From NCBI RefSeq assembly GCF_041734735.1, contig NC_134882.1, positions 25,323,777-25,387,776 of the forward strand: a stretch of 64,000 bases of DNA. Reading direction: 5' to 3'. This stretch comes from Babylonia areolata. Its lineage: Eukaryota > Mollusca > Gastropoda > Neogastropoda > Buccinidae. Below the pieces are notes generated by a model. It saw only the letters and a program-made list of their open reading frames with translations. It was not told where the DNA came from and ran no database searches. The first letter of the stretch is position 1. Every line of letters begins with the position of its first letter. The position numbers and the translations under genes are program-made. Of this stretch, positions 9,282 through 18,995 are shown piece by piece.

Positions 9282-9857
9282 ATGCTTAACAATTTCTTAA
9301 CACTGCTTAACAGTTCCTTAGCACTGGTTAGCAATTTCTTAACACTTTTAGTCGTTGGATTTGTAGTTTTTCATTATTTTAAACTTAAAAGGAGGTATAT
9401 AGAATATAAGAAGATGGACCAATTACTATCCGAGGATCCCAAACGCGACAGGCTTATGGCGGTGGTCTCAGCCGGTGGAGCAAAAGAATATTTAGGGAAA
9501 GAGTTTAGTGTTGATAAAATCGAAGTGATGAAAGATGCGGATATAGACAAGCTTTATACGAGATACGAAGCGAGTTTAGGATCGATGATTACAAAATCAC
9601 TCGGTAATACAATTATACAACTGTATACCAGAGCAGTTTGTATGTATCTCCCAATTGATGACCAAACAAAATTAAATAGTGATCTCGAGCAAGATCCATT
9701 CCTGGGACATGCGCTTAACAGCTTTACTTGCGAACTATATCACAGATTTGGCATGTTCTTAGCTCCGCTCACCACAGCTGTAACTACTGTTAAACATTGT
9801 CAATTTAATAAATATAATGGAGGAAGTAACGAAACCAAAGAATCAGAAGAAAGTTGA
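9282..9857 (+). CDS. Polinton membrane protein with leucine heptads
   Basis: About 191 residues from the ATG at 9282. The N-terminus is a hydrophobic leader of about 35 residues built from three seven-residue repeats, encoded by a 21-bp DNA repeat at 9283-9345, then VVGFVVFHYFK. A basic stop-transfer-like stretch (KLKRRYIEYKK) follows, then a soluble helical domain. I recognise no family. It starts 24 bases after the ATPase and overlaps the next gene by about 40 bases, so it is part of the particle-gene block. Confidence 0.55.
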   Translation: MLNNFLTLLNSSLALVSNFLTLLVVGFVVFHYFKLKRRYIEYKKMDQLLSEDPKRDRLMAVVSAGGAKEYLGKEFSVDKIEVMKDADIDKLYTRYEASLGSMITKSLGNTIIQLYTRAVCMYLPIDDQTKLNSDLEQDPFLGHALNSFTCELYHRFGMFLAPLTTAVTTVKHCQFNKYNGGSNETKESEES

Positions 9858-10113
9858 AGTGGGTCGAAAAGGTGCTGCTGCTAGAAAAGCAAAACATGAA
9901 GAACTTCTCGAAAAACTTCGAAAAGCGAAAGAAGAACAAGAAGAAGAACCATCATCGAGGAGACCAGATCACGTTTTTATCAATCCCTTGTACATTGCTG
10001 CTACGATGATAATAGGTTGTGGTGTTTACATATATTTTAATCGGTCGAAAAAACCAGTACAACCACCACCACCACCTGTGGTAACAAAACCCAACCCATT
10101 TATCATGTTTTGA
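9817..10113 (+). CDS. small basic coiled-coil membrane protein
   Basis: A protein of 98 residues. Residues 1-45 are lysine- and glutamate-rich and strongly helical (KHEELLEKLRKAKEEQEEE). Residues 55-74 form a membrane segment (YIAATMIIGCGVYIYF). The end is a proline run. It overlaps the previous gene in another frame, which is the compact packing seen across the whole plus-strand block. Function unknown. Confidence 0.55.
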   Translation: MEEVTKPKNQKKVEVGRKGAAARKAKHEELLEKLRKAKEEQEEEPSSRRPDHVFINPLYIAATMIIGCGVYIYFNRSKKPVQPPPPPVVTKPNPFIMF

Positions 10114-10148
10114 ACATTAATTTGAACACTATTTATAAACAACAAACA

Positions 10149-10391
10149 ATGGCAACGCCAAATATAAACGGTAAAGAAATTGCAAACACTGTATACCACG
10201 CGGTTGTGGTCAGCGCATTGGCCGCTGGTTACTCGAGATTGACAAAATTAATATTTACGAAAGCCCCGACACCTAGACTGGCTTTCAACCTCGAAGATAT
10301 CGGGATGGTCACTTTGGATATAGCCCTCGCTATGGCTACGAAGGATATGTTGGAAAAACAAGGTATTCTCCCACATGATATTTTGAAGTAA
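10149..10391 (+). CDS. small hydrophobic Polinton protein
   Basis: A protein of 80 residues from the ATG at 10149, chosen because it follows an AT-rich leader and the longer frame lacks an ATG. It holds two moderately hydrophobic helices (YHAVVVSALAAGYSRLTKL and VTLDIALAMATKDMLE). No family recognised. Spacing to neighbours is 35 and 21 bases. Confidence 0.5.
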   Translation: MATPNINGKEIANTVYHAVVVSALAAGYSRLTKLIFTKAPTPRLAFNLEDIGMVTLDIALAMATKDMLEKQGILPHDILK

Positions 10392-10412
10392 TAATAATAT
10401 CATCATTATAGT

Positions 10413-10775
10413 ATGGCATCAGTAGCGTTACTCGTTGGTGGGGCAATAGTAAACGCTTTAGCATTTACCGGAAGTAATTTTTTATTTAGTAAACTGGGGT
10501 CTTCAGACGCGTTAGAAGAACAGAAACGACACAACAAAGTGCAAGAACAACTTCAGGCAGCGACCGCAGAATGGCAGAAAGAGAGGATTCAACATTTAGA
10601 TTATATAAATGAAAAACTAAGACAACAACAACATGCTGTGAACACGTTTAAGGATGTGGATATGGCTATGCAAGAATATTATAAAGTGATGGGGGAGCCA
10701 CTACCCCCTCTTTCTCATAAACCCCAACTTTCAGATTTTTATACACCCTCAGAGGGACAAAAAGATCGAGAATAA
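10413..10775 (+). CDS. small membrane and helical Polinton protein
   Basis: A protein of 120 residues. Residues 2-28 are hydrophobic (VALLVGGAIVNALAF). Residues 32-75 form a charged helix, probably coiled coil (EEQKRHNKVQEQLQAATAEW). The C-terminal quarter is proline-rich and ends EGQKDRE. It is preceded by ATTATAGTATGG, a near match to the start-proximal motif seen elsewhere in the element. Last gene before the integrase. Confidence 0.5.
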   Translation: MASVALLVGGAIVNALAFTGSNFLFSKLGSSDALEEQKRHNKVQEQLQAATAEWQKERIQHLDYINEKLRQQQHAVNTFKDVDMAMQEYYKVMGEPLPPLSHKPQLSDFYTPSEGQKDRE

Positions 10776-10850
10776 GTATTTATTATCATGACCATGGTCA
10801 TTTTTGGTTTTGCGATTTCAAAATATTAAACATTTACTTTCTTAAATAAA

Positions 10851-11774
10851 ATGGAAAAGATCTATTACAGCCCAAGCGGTTATTGGAAGGGTTATTCGGC
10901 GATTAAAAAACTCGCGAAAGCAGCCAAGGTGTCTGAGGATGAGGCTAGAAAATGGTTACAAAAACAAGCTATATGGCAAATTTATCTACCCCCTCCAAAG
11001 TATATTCCGAGAGCAAAATTTGATATTACTGTCCCAAATGAGGTTCATCAGGCTGACCTTTTATTTTTACCCTATGACAGAATCGGGCGTAAGACGTATA
11101 AGTATGCGCTGACTGTCGTTGATGTTGTGAGTCGATATAAAGAAGCTGAACCCCTAACAACGAAAGACAGCGTCGAAGTGGCGGCCGCTTTTTTACGTAT
11201 TTACGACCGTAGCCCATTGAAGTTGCCCAAACTTCTTCAGGTAGATCCTGGCCGAGAGTTTATGGGTGCTGTGAACAAAATTTTTTAAAAAGTAAGTCGT
11301 GGAAAGACACACAGAAGCCAGGCTATTGTAGAAAGATTTAATCGTACGCTGGCAGAACGATTGTTTAGTCATCAATATGTGGCTGAAATGAAATCACCGA
11401 ATCGATCAACAGAATGGGTCACTAGATTACCGGCTGTTGTGGCTGCATTGAATAATGAGGTGACGAGACTTATAGGTAAGAAACCGTCGGTCGCAATAAA
11501 GGCCAAATCGGTAGAAGCCGAATCCTCTGCACCGACTAAAGATGATAAAGGAGAGTTACCGCGTGATGTGCAAGTTCGGTACTTGTATGAGCCCGGTGAG
11601 CTCGAGGGTGGAGCTCGCAAACGAGCAACGGATCCCGTTTGGTCTCTTAAAGTTTATAATATTAAGCGTATGATGCCCGGCGATCCTATTCTTTATTATT
11701 TACAAAATGGCCCATCCAGAGGGTTTGTACACCAAGAGCTTATGGTTGTTCCTCACGATACAGAAATACCATAG
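10851..11774 (+). pseudogene. Polinton integrase region (RVE family, fossil)
   Basis: This region encodes a retrovirus-type integrase, which joins the linear element to host DNA and creates the 6-bp duplication. Visible landmarks are a helical N-terminus (LAKAAKVSEDEARKWL), the first catalytic aspartate in HQADLLFLP, YALTVVDVVSRY, and the second aspartate in VDPGREF. Later sequence fits the core end and a C-terminal small barrel or chromo-like domain (RATDPVWSLKVYNIKRM). It overlaps the convergent polymerase gene by 22 bases. Fossil. Confidence 0.85.
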
Positions 11775-14333
11775 TGCCCGTAGGCGTAAGATGTAATACC
11801 ATCATCTAGCCAATAGCGTTTGGAATCGTACGGTGAGAGTGATGTCTTCATTTGCTTATACGATCTGAACGTTCTCATACTATTAGTAAACTGAACAGAT
11901 CGATCAATACACTCCTTATACATATCGGGTTCAATTTCATCCTTCACCACACATTTTTTTTATGCCCTTGGCTTTCTTGATAACTGATCCATCATCCGCT
12001 ACAACCGAATACATCTTCGAGCGCAAGCCGCAGAATTGTCGGATCAGTTTACATCCGAGCTCACTTTTCATGTATCCTGGCACTTTCTCTATCGATTTAT
12101 CGTACAATCGATGATCTTTTGGAAAATTACTGCGGTCATGTACATTATCATCCATACCAGCGATAAAATCCTCGCATTCTACGTGGAGAATGAATGAATC
12201 GGTATCAGTATATAACAACCTGCATCTACTTCAATATTTTTTCTTGTAGTGGTTGTAATACAAATCATACATGAGATACTTTGATAGGTCGAGAATGGCC
12301 ATCCCGATATAGATAGGTTTATTGAGCACAAGCTTATTTTTTTTGTAGTGAATCGCTAGAAGTTTCTCGTTGATGATCATATGATCGACATAAGCCAGTT
12401 TGTTTATTAGTTTGCGTGCCTTGTCCTCTTCATCTAACTTGAATAATTTGATATTCGTTCTCATTCTGATATTTTCCATAGTTTTACCAAATACCGAGTT
12501 GTTCATTAATTTATACAGATCTTTATCGGCATCGTGAGTAGCTGCTTGTCTCAGTTTGGTGTTCATCAATATATAGGGCGCCATCCAGGGACTTTGATTA
12601 AACTTTAACACTTTTGTGATTTTAGTTACTTTCATGCCAAGTTGCGTGTATAGCTTGAGATTTCTATAGTGAACGACATAACCAACCTTATTCCATAGAT
12701 TCGGAACTAATTTTCTCGTTTCCTTTCCGCGCATCTCGAGTTTTTCACGAAAGCGTCGTTGATAGGGTGAGAGGTTTTCGAGTTTTATTTCTATTTTCTC
12801 AGGAGCTAGGGGATAATCGTTATGTTCGTCGTGTAATTCCTTAGGGTACTCGATATCACACTCCACAATATATCCCGTCTCATCATCGTCGGGGTGATTT
12901 AGAATCTTTTCGCGATTGGCATCGTTATCCCAGATAAATCCACCCGTGGGTAAAGCTTGTAACATCGCCCAACCATACAAGTTGTTCGCGTCGAGATACA
13001 TGATATACGAATCCGTTTTTTCAGGCCTGTAATCTTTCATATACTTGTTATTAGCCTCTGCGTATCTTCTTACAGTCATACTGATTCCACCGCGTATTCC
13101 CGCCTCTATCATGTTATATTGTTCGATATCCGTCAACATTTCGAGTTCTATTCCCGTACTCTTGAGTAAAGCATCCCAAGACATTCCTGGAAGCGTGTAA
13201 TAATGAACAGGATCGAGATTATGAGTTCGCAAACACGTATTTCTAAAATTCTGGAACACATCGGCAAGTAACAGCACATCAGTGACTAAGTACAGATCGT
13301 TATAATCACCTAGATTCTTACATTTAAACTTCTTCCACACATTCTTGGCATGCTTGTGGTCACTTTCTGATATATCCGTGTTGTTAAGTTTACTAAAGAA
13401 ATGACTTTTCTTTGGTAGTTTTGTATCTTCGTATTTACTCCAATCGGTAATATATTCGTACGGAAAGACTCCTTTTCTCGTAACGAGCTTGAACTCCTCC
13501 TCATCTGTGAAGTGTTCGCGCGTTAAAAACTTCTTATCATCCGGAAGGTTCTTCGCAAGCTGGTCAAGACTCGAACTCAAGAATGCGAAACTATCTAAAA
13601 ACTTCAACCTTCCCCAACTGAATGTGATGTACTTCTCTTTATTATTCGCGATACACGTAATTCTACCACCACCTTTGTTCGCGAGCTCCGAAATGATCGC
13701 GTGAGAGTCGTAACCTTTGAGGTTGTGAAATAATATCGGCAACACAAATTCGTCGGGTTTTATTCTCAATTTAAGATTACACGATGCATGCGCGGCACCT
13801 CTATAGTTCCCTGTGATATGGTCATGATCTCATACTTTATCATTTGCGAGTAGTTCCCCTCTACATATCCAACAAACTCGTTCGTTTTCAAACGATTCGT
13901 TATCTTTTTTGATCATCTTTATTGGAACTGGTTTTTTCAATTCCTTGACAGTATGATAATATATTATTCGAAGTTTTTCGAGAAAATGACTGACCGCATT
14001 CTCACCATGAAATAGTTGCGGTTTGTACGCCCTTCCATCAGACCTAACATGCACAAACCCGTATGACGAGATGATGTGTTCGCTTTCTTTGATGGTATTA
14101 TTCGAATCGGAATCGTCTTTTATTTCTTTACAAATCGCCTCAAAATCAGCATATATCACATCACTAACTTGCATTTGATTTTGAAAATTGGTAAATTTGA
14201 TCATTTTTGTCTTCTCCGATGGCATCTCAACGCGAGAATAGTTCTTGTGGTTGATCTGCGCGCATCGCTTAATATGTTCTTCTAAAAGTTCTGATGATGT
14301 TGTACCTGTCAAGCAATACTCACAAAAGTACAT
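11753..14333 (-). pseudogene. Polinton protein-primed DNA polymerase B region (fossil)
   Basis: Family-B polymerase sequence of the protein-primed type. Landmarks in order on the minus strand are a Cys/His-rich start (MYFCEYCLTG), the 3'-5' exonuclease motif FHNLKGYDSH, polymerase motif A DANNLYGWAM, motif B KLMNNSVFGK, motif C YTDTDSF, and the C-terminal LSPYDSKRYWLDDG. The enzyme copies the linear genome from a terminal protein. The gene converges on the integrase. Fossil; an N-terminal extension lies just upstream. Confidence 0.9.
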
Positions 14334-14491
14334 TGCTGCTTTGTGTTTGTTTGTATTACTAAGTAGTCTGCTAAAGTTCTTAATATAAGTATAATGTTGT
14401 CCACCATTTTAATTTTCTATAATAAGAAGTTTAATACGCTCCATGTTGGCGGGTTGTTTTGATATTCTTGCACGTTCAATCGTTTTATTTT

Positions 14492-15340
14492 TTAAATAGT
14501 ATACATTAATAGCAATATTATTTTGAGTCTCAATCTTTGTAATTTGTTTAAAGGTGTAGGAAAGTCAATATTTTCAAAATTTAACCCATCATCAGAAGGA
14601 TAGGCAGAAGTTAAATTAGAAATCGTTTTTGTTGGAAACTTGTGTGCACGTAAACAATGTCTTATACATTGATCATCTTTATTTTTAATATTAATCACAG
14701 CTCTTTTATTTTTTAACCACTGTGGTGATTCAATAAAGGATCCTGGAGATGTAATAGAAACTCTATTCACCCATAAACTAAAGATTCTTTTAATGAACCA
14801 TCCTGAACCTTCATTTGTAAAATTTTCTATTTTTAACAAAATATGTTTTATTTGTTTTTCAATATCTTGATCATCAACAACATCAATAATACTTTGATAT
14901 TCCGATCGAAATACAGCTACAGTAGTATCATCATTTTTAATTTGAGCAAACTCCACCGTTAAAACAGTATTTTGTTTGGTCAGTGGAATAGCTCTTTGGT
15001 TAATAGTGTCCACTTTACTCATCATAAACGAAAGCGGATCTATTTCATTTGGAAGAGCCGCAAGTTTATAATTTTTAATAATACTACCAAACTCCTCCGT
15101 GGATTCAGCTTTATGTTGTAGTTTACGTATAATTTTAATAAGTTCATCTTTTTTCATTCTACTAAAACCACGAATTTTGAGCTTTCGTGCAATATCTTTA
15201 AGCGTAGCATTGGTCTCCCCCTCCAAAGCATCAAACCCCAGTGCTTTAATCAACTCAGTTTTATTCATAGATTCATGATTAGGAATCTCTTTTTTAGAAG
15301 CAAGATCACGGTAATACTTTTCAGAATATCGTTGCGCCAT
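14492..15340 (-). CDS. polymerase-linked N-terminal protein with SAP-like motifs
   Basis: About 282 residues from the ATG at 15340, which has TATAGAA about 17 bases upstream. Two SAP-like helix-extended-helix units (NKTELIKALGF and KKDELIKIIRKL) suggest DNA binding. The C-terminal part (GSGWFIKRIFSLWVN, then INIKNKDDQCIRHCLRAHKFP in two pieces) matches, from memory, the region that normally precedes the exonuclease domain of Polinton PolB and may hold terminal-protein function. Here it is a separate reading unit directly upstream of the polymerase region. Confidence 0.65.
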   Translation of the reverse strand: MAQRYSEKYYRDLASKKEIPNHESMNKTELIKALGFDALEGETNATLKDIARKLKIRGFSRMKKDELIKIIRKLQHKAESTEEFGSIIKNYKLAALPNEIDPLSFMMSKVDTINQRAIPLTKQNTVLTVEFAQIKNDDTTVAVFRSEYQSIIDVVDDQDIEKQIKHILLKIENFTNEGSGWFIKRIFSLWVNRVSITSPGSFIESPQWLKNKRAVINIKNKDDQCIRHCLRAHKFPTKTISNLTSAYPSDDGLNFENIDFPTPLNKLQRLRLKIILLLMYTI

Positions 15341-15398
15341 TTTTACTCTCAATATGTTCTATATATAATCTTTTCTCTAATAGGATTTCACAAGCTGA

Positions 15399-15776
15399 TC
15401 AATCTCTGAATCCAATGATAACTCCACCAAAGGGTGGAATATACCTTCTAGAATAGGCTTCAAAAGGGTCAATTTCATCATCATCATCAGAAGCATAATC
15501 CTCATCCTCAGAGTCGCTTGAATGTTCTCCACAATCGGGTATAGGATCAATCTTTTTCTCCACGGGAGGAGGCTTCTCTTTTTTATACTTACATGTACAA
15601 CAAATAGCATACTTCATGCGTACATAAAGGTTGCATTTTAAACAAAGTACTGGAAGTGGCATTCCTTTTCTATGGCATTTAATATGATCTTTGCAATAGA
15701 GTCCCATGCAAGGTCGGCCGCATACTCCACTTGTTTTAACTTTGGGGTACTCGCAAATGTTATGTGGAAAAGGCAT
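15399..15776 (-). CDS. small Cys-rich zinc-binding protein with acidic tail
   Basis: About 125 residues from the ATG at 15776, chosen because TATAGAA ends three bases upstream and the longer frame runs into GC-rich repeats. The N-terminal half has about eleven cysteines and three histidines in CxxC-like pairs (CGRPCMGLYCKDHIKC, LCLKC, CCTC), fitting two zinc sites. The middle is an acidic run (SSDSEDEDYASDDDDE). It may be a regulator or nucleic-acid chaperone; no family recognised. Confidence 0.55.
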   Translation of the reverse strand: MPFPHNICEYPKVKTSGVCGRPCMGLYCKDHIKCHRKGMPLPVLCLKCNLYVRMKYAICCTCKYKKEKPPPVEKKIDPIPDCGEHSSDSEDEDYASDDDDEIDPFEAYSRRYIPPFGGVIIGFRD

Positions 15777-15828
15777 TTTTTCTATATTTACAATATAATG
15801 TATTTCTCTAAAAGGGTGATCACAAGCC

Positions 15829-15950
15829 GTGCGCGCGGGTGGGAAGATCTGCGAGGCAGGCTGTGCGCGCGGGCGGGAAGATCTGCGAGGCAGGGTGTGT
15901 GTGCGGGCGGGAAGATCTGCGAGGCAGGCTGTGCGCGCGGGCGGGACCAC
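15829..15950 (+). repeat. 34-bp tandem repeat inside the right Polinton end
   Basis: About 3.5 copies of a GC-rich 34-bp unit containing GGGAAGATCTGCGAGGCAGG, each with a BglII-type AGATCT. It sits between the last gene and the right inverted repeat and has no counterpart at the left end. Confidence 0.85.
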
Positions 15951-15995
15951 ACTCTTAGCTATTGATCCCGTCCCAACTCGGGCCACACACGTCGA

Positions 15996-16151
15996 GCGGG
16001 TTTTTCGTTTTTATGGTTTAAGGCGTTGTTGCGCCTTATGGGCGCTTAAATCCGGATCGCGCGGGTTTTTCGTTTTTATGGTTTAAGGCGTTGTTGCGCC
16101 TTATGGGCGCTTAAAACCGTTACATATAGAACCCCCATCCCTTATACTACT
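15996..16151 (-). repeat. Polinton right terminal inverted repeat
   Basis: Reverse complement of 1959-2114 with about three differences. It carries the same pair of 65-bp subrepeats. Confidence 0.93.
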
Positions 16152-16157
16152 CGCTCA
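16152..16157. repeat. right target-site duplication (CGCTCA)
   Basis: Identical to 1953-1958. Confidence 0.93.
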
Positions 16158-16418
16158 GGGAGAAGGAAACTCGCCACTCACTTAACAGCAACTGACCAAA
16201 CCGCTCGAAGCAAAGACAGTTTGAGTAGCTCGTGAAGATTATCATCAACGTGTTCAGTCTTACCTTCACTTTGGAAAGGAAGAGGAGAGGAGAAGGGACT
16301 GGTGAAGAAGGTGGACAGATAGAAGTTCTTTTCACGCTGCTTTTCGACGAAGTGTACAGTGGAGATTGGCAACTGAAAGTTGGCTTGTTATCACCCAGTC
16401 AGCAACCCTGCCTCCTCC

Positions 16419-16483
16419 CCCCTCCCCTGGCGCCCATTCCTGAACCCAGCTGGAGTCCAACCACTACCACCGGTGTCATCTCC
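16419..16483 (+). repeat. 65-bp repeat, copy 2
   Basis: Identical to 1407-1471 over all 65 bases. The degenerate 16-bp array begins directly after it; the left copy is not followed by that array. Confidence 0.85.
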
Positions 16484-16650
16484 ATTGTCCGACGTATCAA
16501 TAGTCCGACGTGCCATCAGTCCGACGATTATCAATCCGACGTGGCGATGGTCCGACGCAGTAATGACCCGACAGGGCAATAGACCGACGTGTCGTCAGTA
16601 CGAGACTTTTCTTTTAATCCGACGTGGCATTATTCCGACGTGCGATTCTC
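16484..16650 (+). repeat. degenerate 16-bp minisatellite (GTCCGACGT core)
   Basis: About ten units near 16 bp, each built on GTCCGACGT followed by a variable 7-base part such as ATCAATA or GCCATCA. A related array in the opposite orientation is at 30160-30245. Confidence 0.8.
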
Positions 16651-17329
16651 TCTCTCTCTCTCTGATTTCCGTCATTTGTTTTTATTTGTTCTTTTTTTGG
16701 AATGAATATTCGTCTGGGAGAACTTATATATTATGAATTGTAAGCGAATGTGAGAAGGAAATGGAGAGTGTTGGAGAGGGAAGGAGAGAGGGGGAGGGGG
16801 AAGGGAGGGGAAGGAGGAGGGGTGAGGGGGTGGGAGATGTATCGAGAGAAATTGATATAATATCATGGTATGAAATAATATGTAAGCTGATTATTGACTC
16901 AGTGTGATTTGAAATTGTATATGAAAAACTGAGTATGTTAGTAACAAGCATCGCACGTGTGCATTTCTACATGTATAAGTGTGTGGAGAATAGAATGGGA
17001 TGAGAGGACGAGAGGAGGAGAGGGATGTGAGGATAGGGGGATGGGGGGGTTGGGGGGGGGGGGTGAGGAAGGGCAGGATGATGTGTGAGCAAGAGATATG
17101 CATGATATGAATATGCGCCAATGGCCAAAGTGCAAACCATCCCGAATCTCTCTCTTTCTTGTGAGCCCCATGTCATTATGACTCTCTCTCCCTCCCCCCC
17201 CCTCTCTCTCTCTGTGACAATGCCCATGAAATTGTGAGCCCCATGTCATTGTGACATGTCTGCTGATGACATTGAAGTTTCAGTGTTCAGTGTTTTCTCT
17301 CTGTGCCTGTGCCTCTATCTGCTCCGTCT

Positions 17330-17331
17330 AT

Positions 17332-17379
<48 letters not shown>

Positions 17380-17556
17380 CTGTTGTTGTTATTGTTGTGT
17401 GTGTGTGGTTTTTGTTTAAAGCCAGCATATATCCTTCCGTAAGCCAGTGTACGTGTGTATACAACCAGTTCAATGCTGTGCATTGGGTTTGTGCTTATCA
17501 ATATCATTTGTACTTTTACATTCAGGCATGTGCGTACGTGCACACGCGTGTGCGTA

Positions 17557-17607
<51 letters not shown>

Positions 17608-17624
17608 GTCTATGTGTGTGTGCA

Positions 17625-17686
<62 letters not shown>

Positions 17687-17743
17687 CGTGCGTTCGCGTG
17701 TATGGGGCGTGAGGGTCGTGCGTGCGTGTGTGTTTGCGCGCGC

Positions 17744-17774
<31 letters not shown>

Positions 17775-17789
17775 TGTGGGGAGGGGGTA

Positions 17790-17821
<32 letters not shown>

Positions 17822-17835
17822 GGGGGGGGGGGTGA
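17330..17835 (+). repeat. TG/GC microsatellite cluster ending in a G run
   Basis: Several (TG)n blocks, one (GC)n block at about 17737-17759, and an uninterrupted run of more than 20 G ending at 17832. Long open frames here (VCVCV-type) are products of the repeat and not genes. Confidence 0.95.
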
Positions 17836-18017
17836 CTTGCGAGTATGCGTCTGTATATCTGTGCATGTGTAGATATATATGAGAGTTAAAGTGTTAAAAA
17901 CAATTTTCCGTGCAAATTCTACACTATGTTTTCACTCTTTCAAGTTAACCCTGTCTTTCTGTCCGCGTGATCATGCCACTGGGCAAAAACCCCGGAAAAT
18001 GCCTCAGGTGACAAAAT

Positions 18018-18120
<103 letters not shown>

Positions 18121-18968
18121 ATCATATACACTATGTATGTATGATAGTCAGTCGTGTTCGACTATGACCACAACAGCAGAGGAGGCAACTGCTGTCCCAA
18201 CTATCTGGGCTAGAATTTGATTTGATAGTGGAGAGTGTCTTGCCTAAGTTACACCCCCACTCTCTCAGCCAAGAGCGTTTTAGGACAGTCGGCACTGGAA
18301 TGGTTCCCAAAGGCCAACTAGCCCCCATGACTGCAGCACTAAGAGTCAGTGCAATCTTGCCTCCTGGTTGGAGAGTCATAGTCCTTCACAAAAGACTAAG
18401 GTGTTAATGACTTCCCACTGCAATGGAGAAACCACTGATCAAACATCTCTTACTTTGCTGTTGGCCAGCCTGTAAGCTTATGTCAATTTGTGATATAAAC
18501 TGAGCGTTGGGCCCAAACTATGTATATGGATATACTATACATACACACATACGTACATACAGGGGGGAGGTAGATAGATAGATGGATGTATTGATTGATG
18601 AATAGACAGAGTCTGTCTCTCTCTCTGTATATATATAGGGGGAAAGAAACGAAGCTCAGCCTAAGCACAGCATGGAATGTGAGCTCTCACTAAATTGTTC
18701 AATTGCCAGCGATATAAACATCCCTGCGGTTTCATTAACTGCATAGGTCATCGTCAGGAACCATGCCATCAGAAAGTCTGGACTTCAGACGACGATGTAG
18801 ACTCTTTGTTTATATATATATATATATATTTTTTTTTTTTTCTTGACGAAGCGATCGAGGTCAAAATCTCGGCAACATGGACTGAGAATGAAGACCATGA
18901 CACACGGTGCTGTGTTTGGTTTGCTCGTCTCGTTTTTGTTCTGGGACAGTTTGCTACTGTCTCAGTGT

Positions 18969-18995
18969 GGTGACATCGAGTCGAACCCCGGACTT
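18969..18995 (+). other. 2A-like motif coding sequence
   Basis: Encodes GDIESNPGL. In working 2A peptides the final residue is proline, codon CCN; here it is CTT, one base from CCT. The hydrophobic stretch just before it could act as a signal sequence, a pairing reported for 2A motifs of some marine-invertebrate LINEs. Confidence 0.75.

Larger units (their letters stand above)
1959..16151. mobile_element. Polinton/Maverick element (fossil)
   Basis: The element is bounded by 156-bp inverted repeats starting AGTAGTATGAGGG and by a 6-bp duplication CGCTCA. It holds the Polinton marker set: packaging ATPase, capsid-protein region, retrovirus-type integrase and protein-primed family-B DNA polymerase, plus small membrane and coiled-coil proteins. 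Genes run in blocks: minus 2.2-4.7 kb, plus 4.7-6.3 kb, minus 6.3-7.4 kb, plus 7.5-11.8 kb, minus 11.75-15.8 kb, with neighbours overlapping or nearly touching as in a virus genome. I recognise no adenovirus-type cysteine protease. Several coding regions are interrupted, roughly five to ten breaks in all, so it is a fossil. The inverted repeats differ at about three of 156 positions, so it is not old. Several of its unassigned proteins resemble, from memory, conserved hypothetical proteins common in marine-invertebrate Polintons and adintovirus-like elements. Confidence 0.95.

Noticed and set aside
1407-16483. The 65-bp direct repeats as ends of a larger mobile unit carrying the Polinton
   Set aside because: The Polinton has its own inverted ends and target duplication, and the 65-bp copies lie at unequal distances with different neighbours.
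17256-17882. Long Val/Cys open frames on the plus strand and Thr/His frames on the minus strand
   Set aside because: They are produced by the TG/CA microsatellites and have no non-repeat core.
18150-18480. Possible small gene on the minus strand (82 codons)
   Set aside because: It lacks domain features; the segment looks like a dispersed repeat, which I cannot confirm from one copy.
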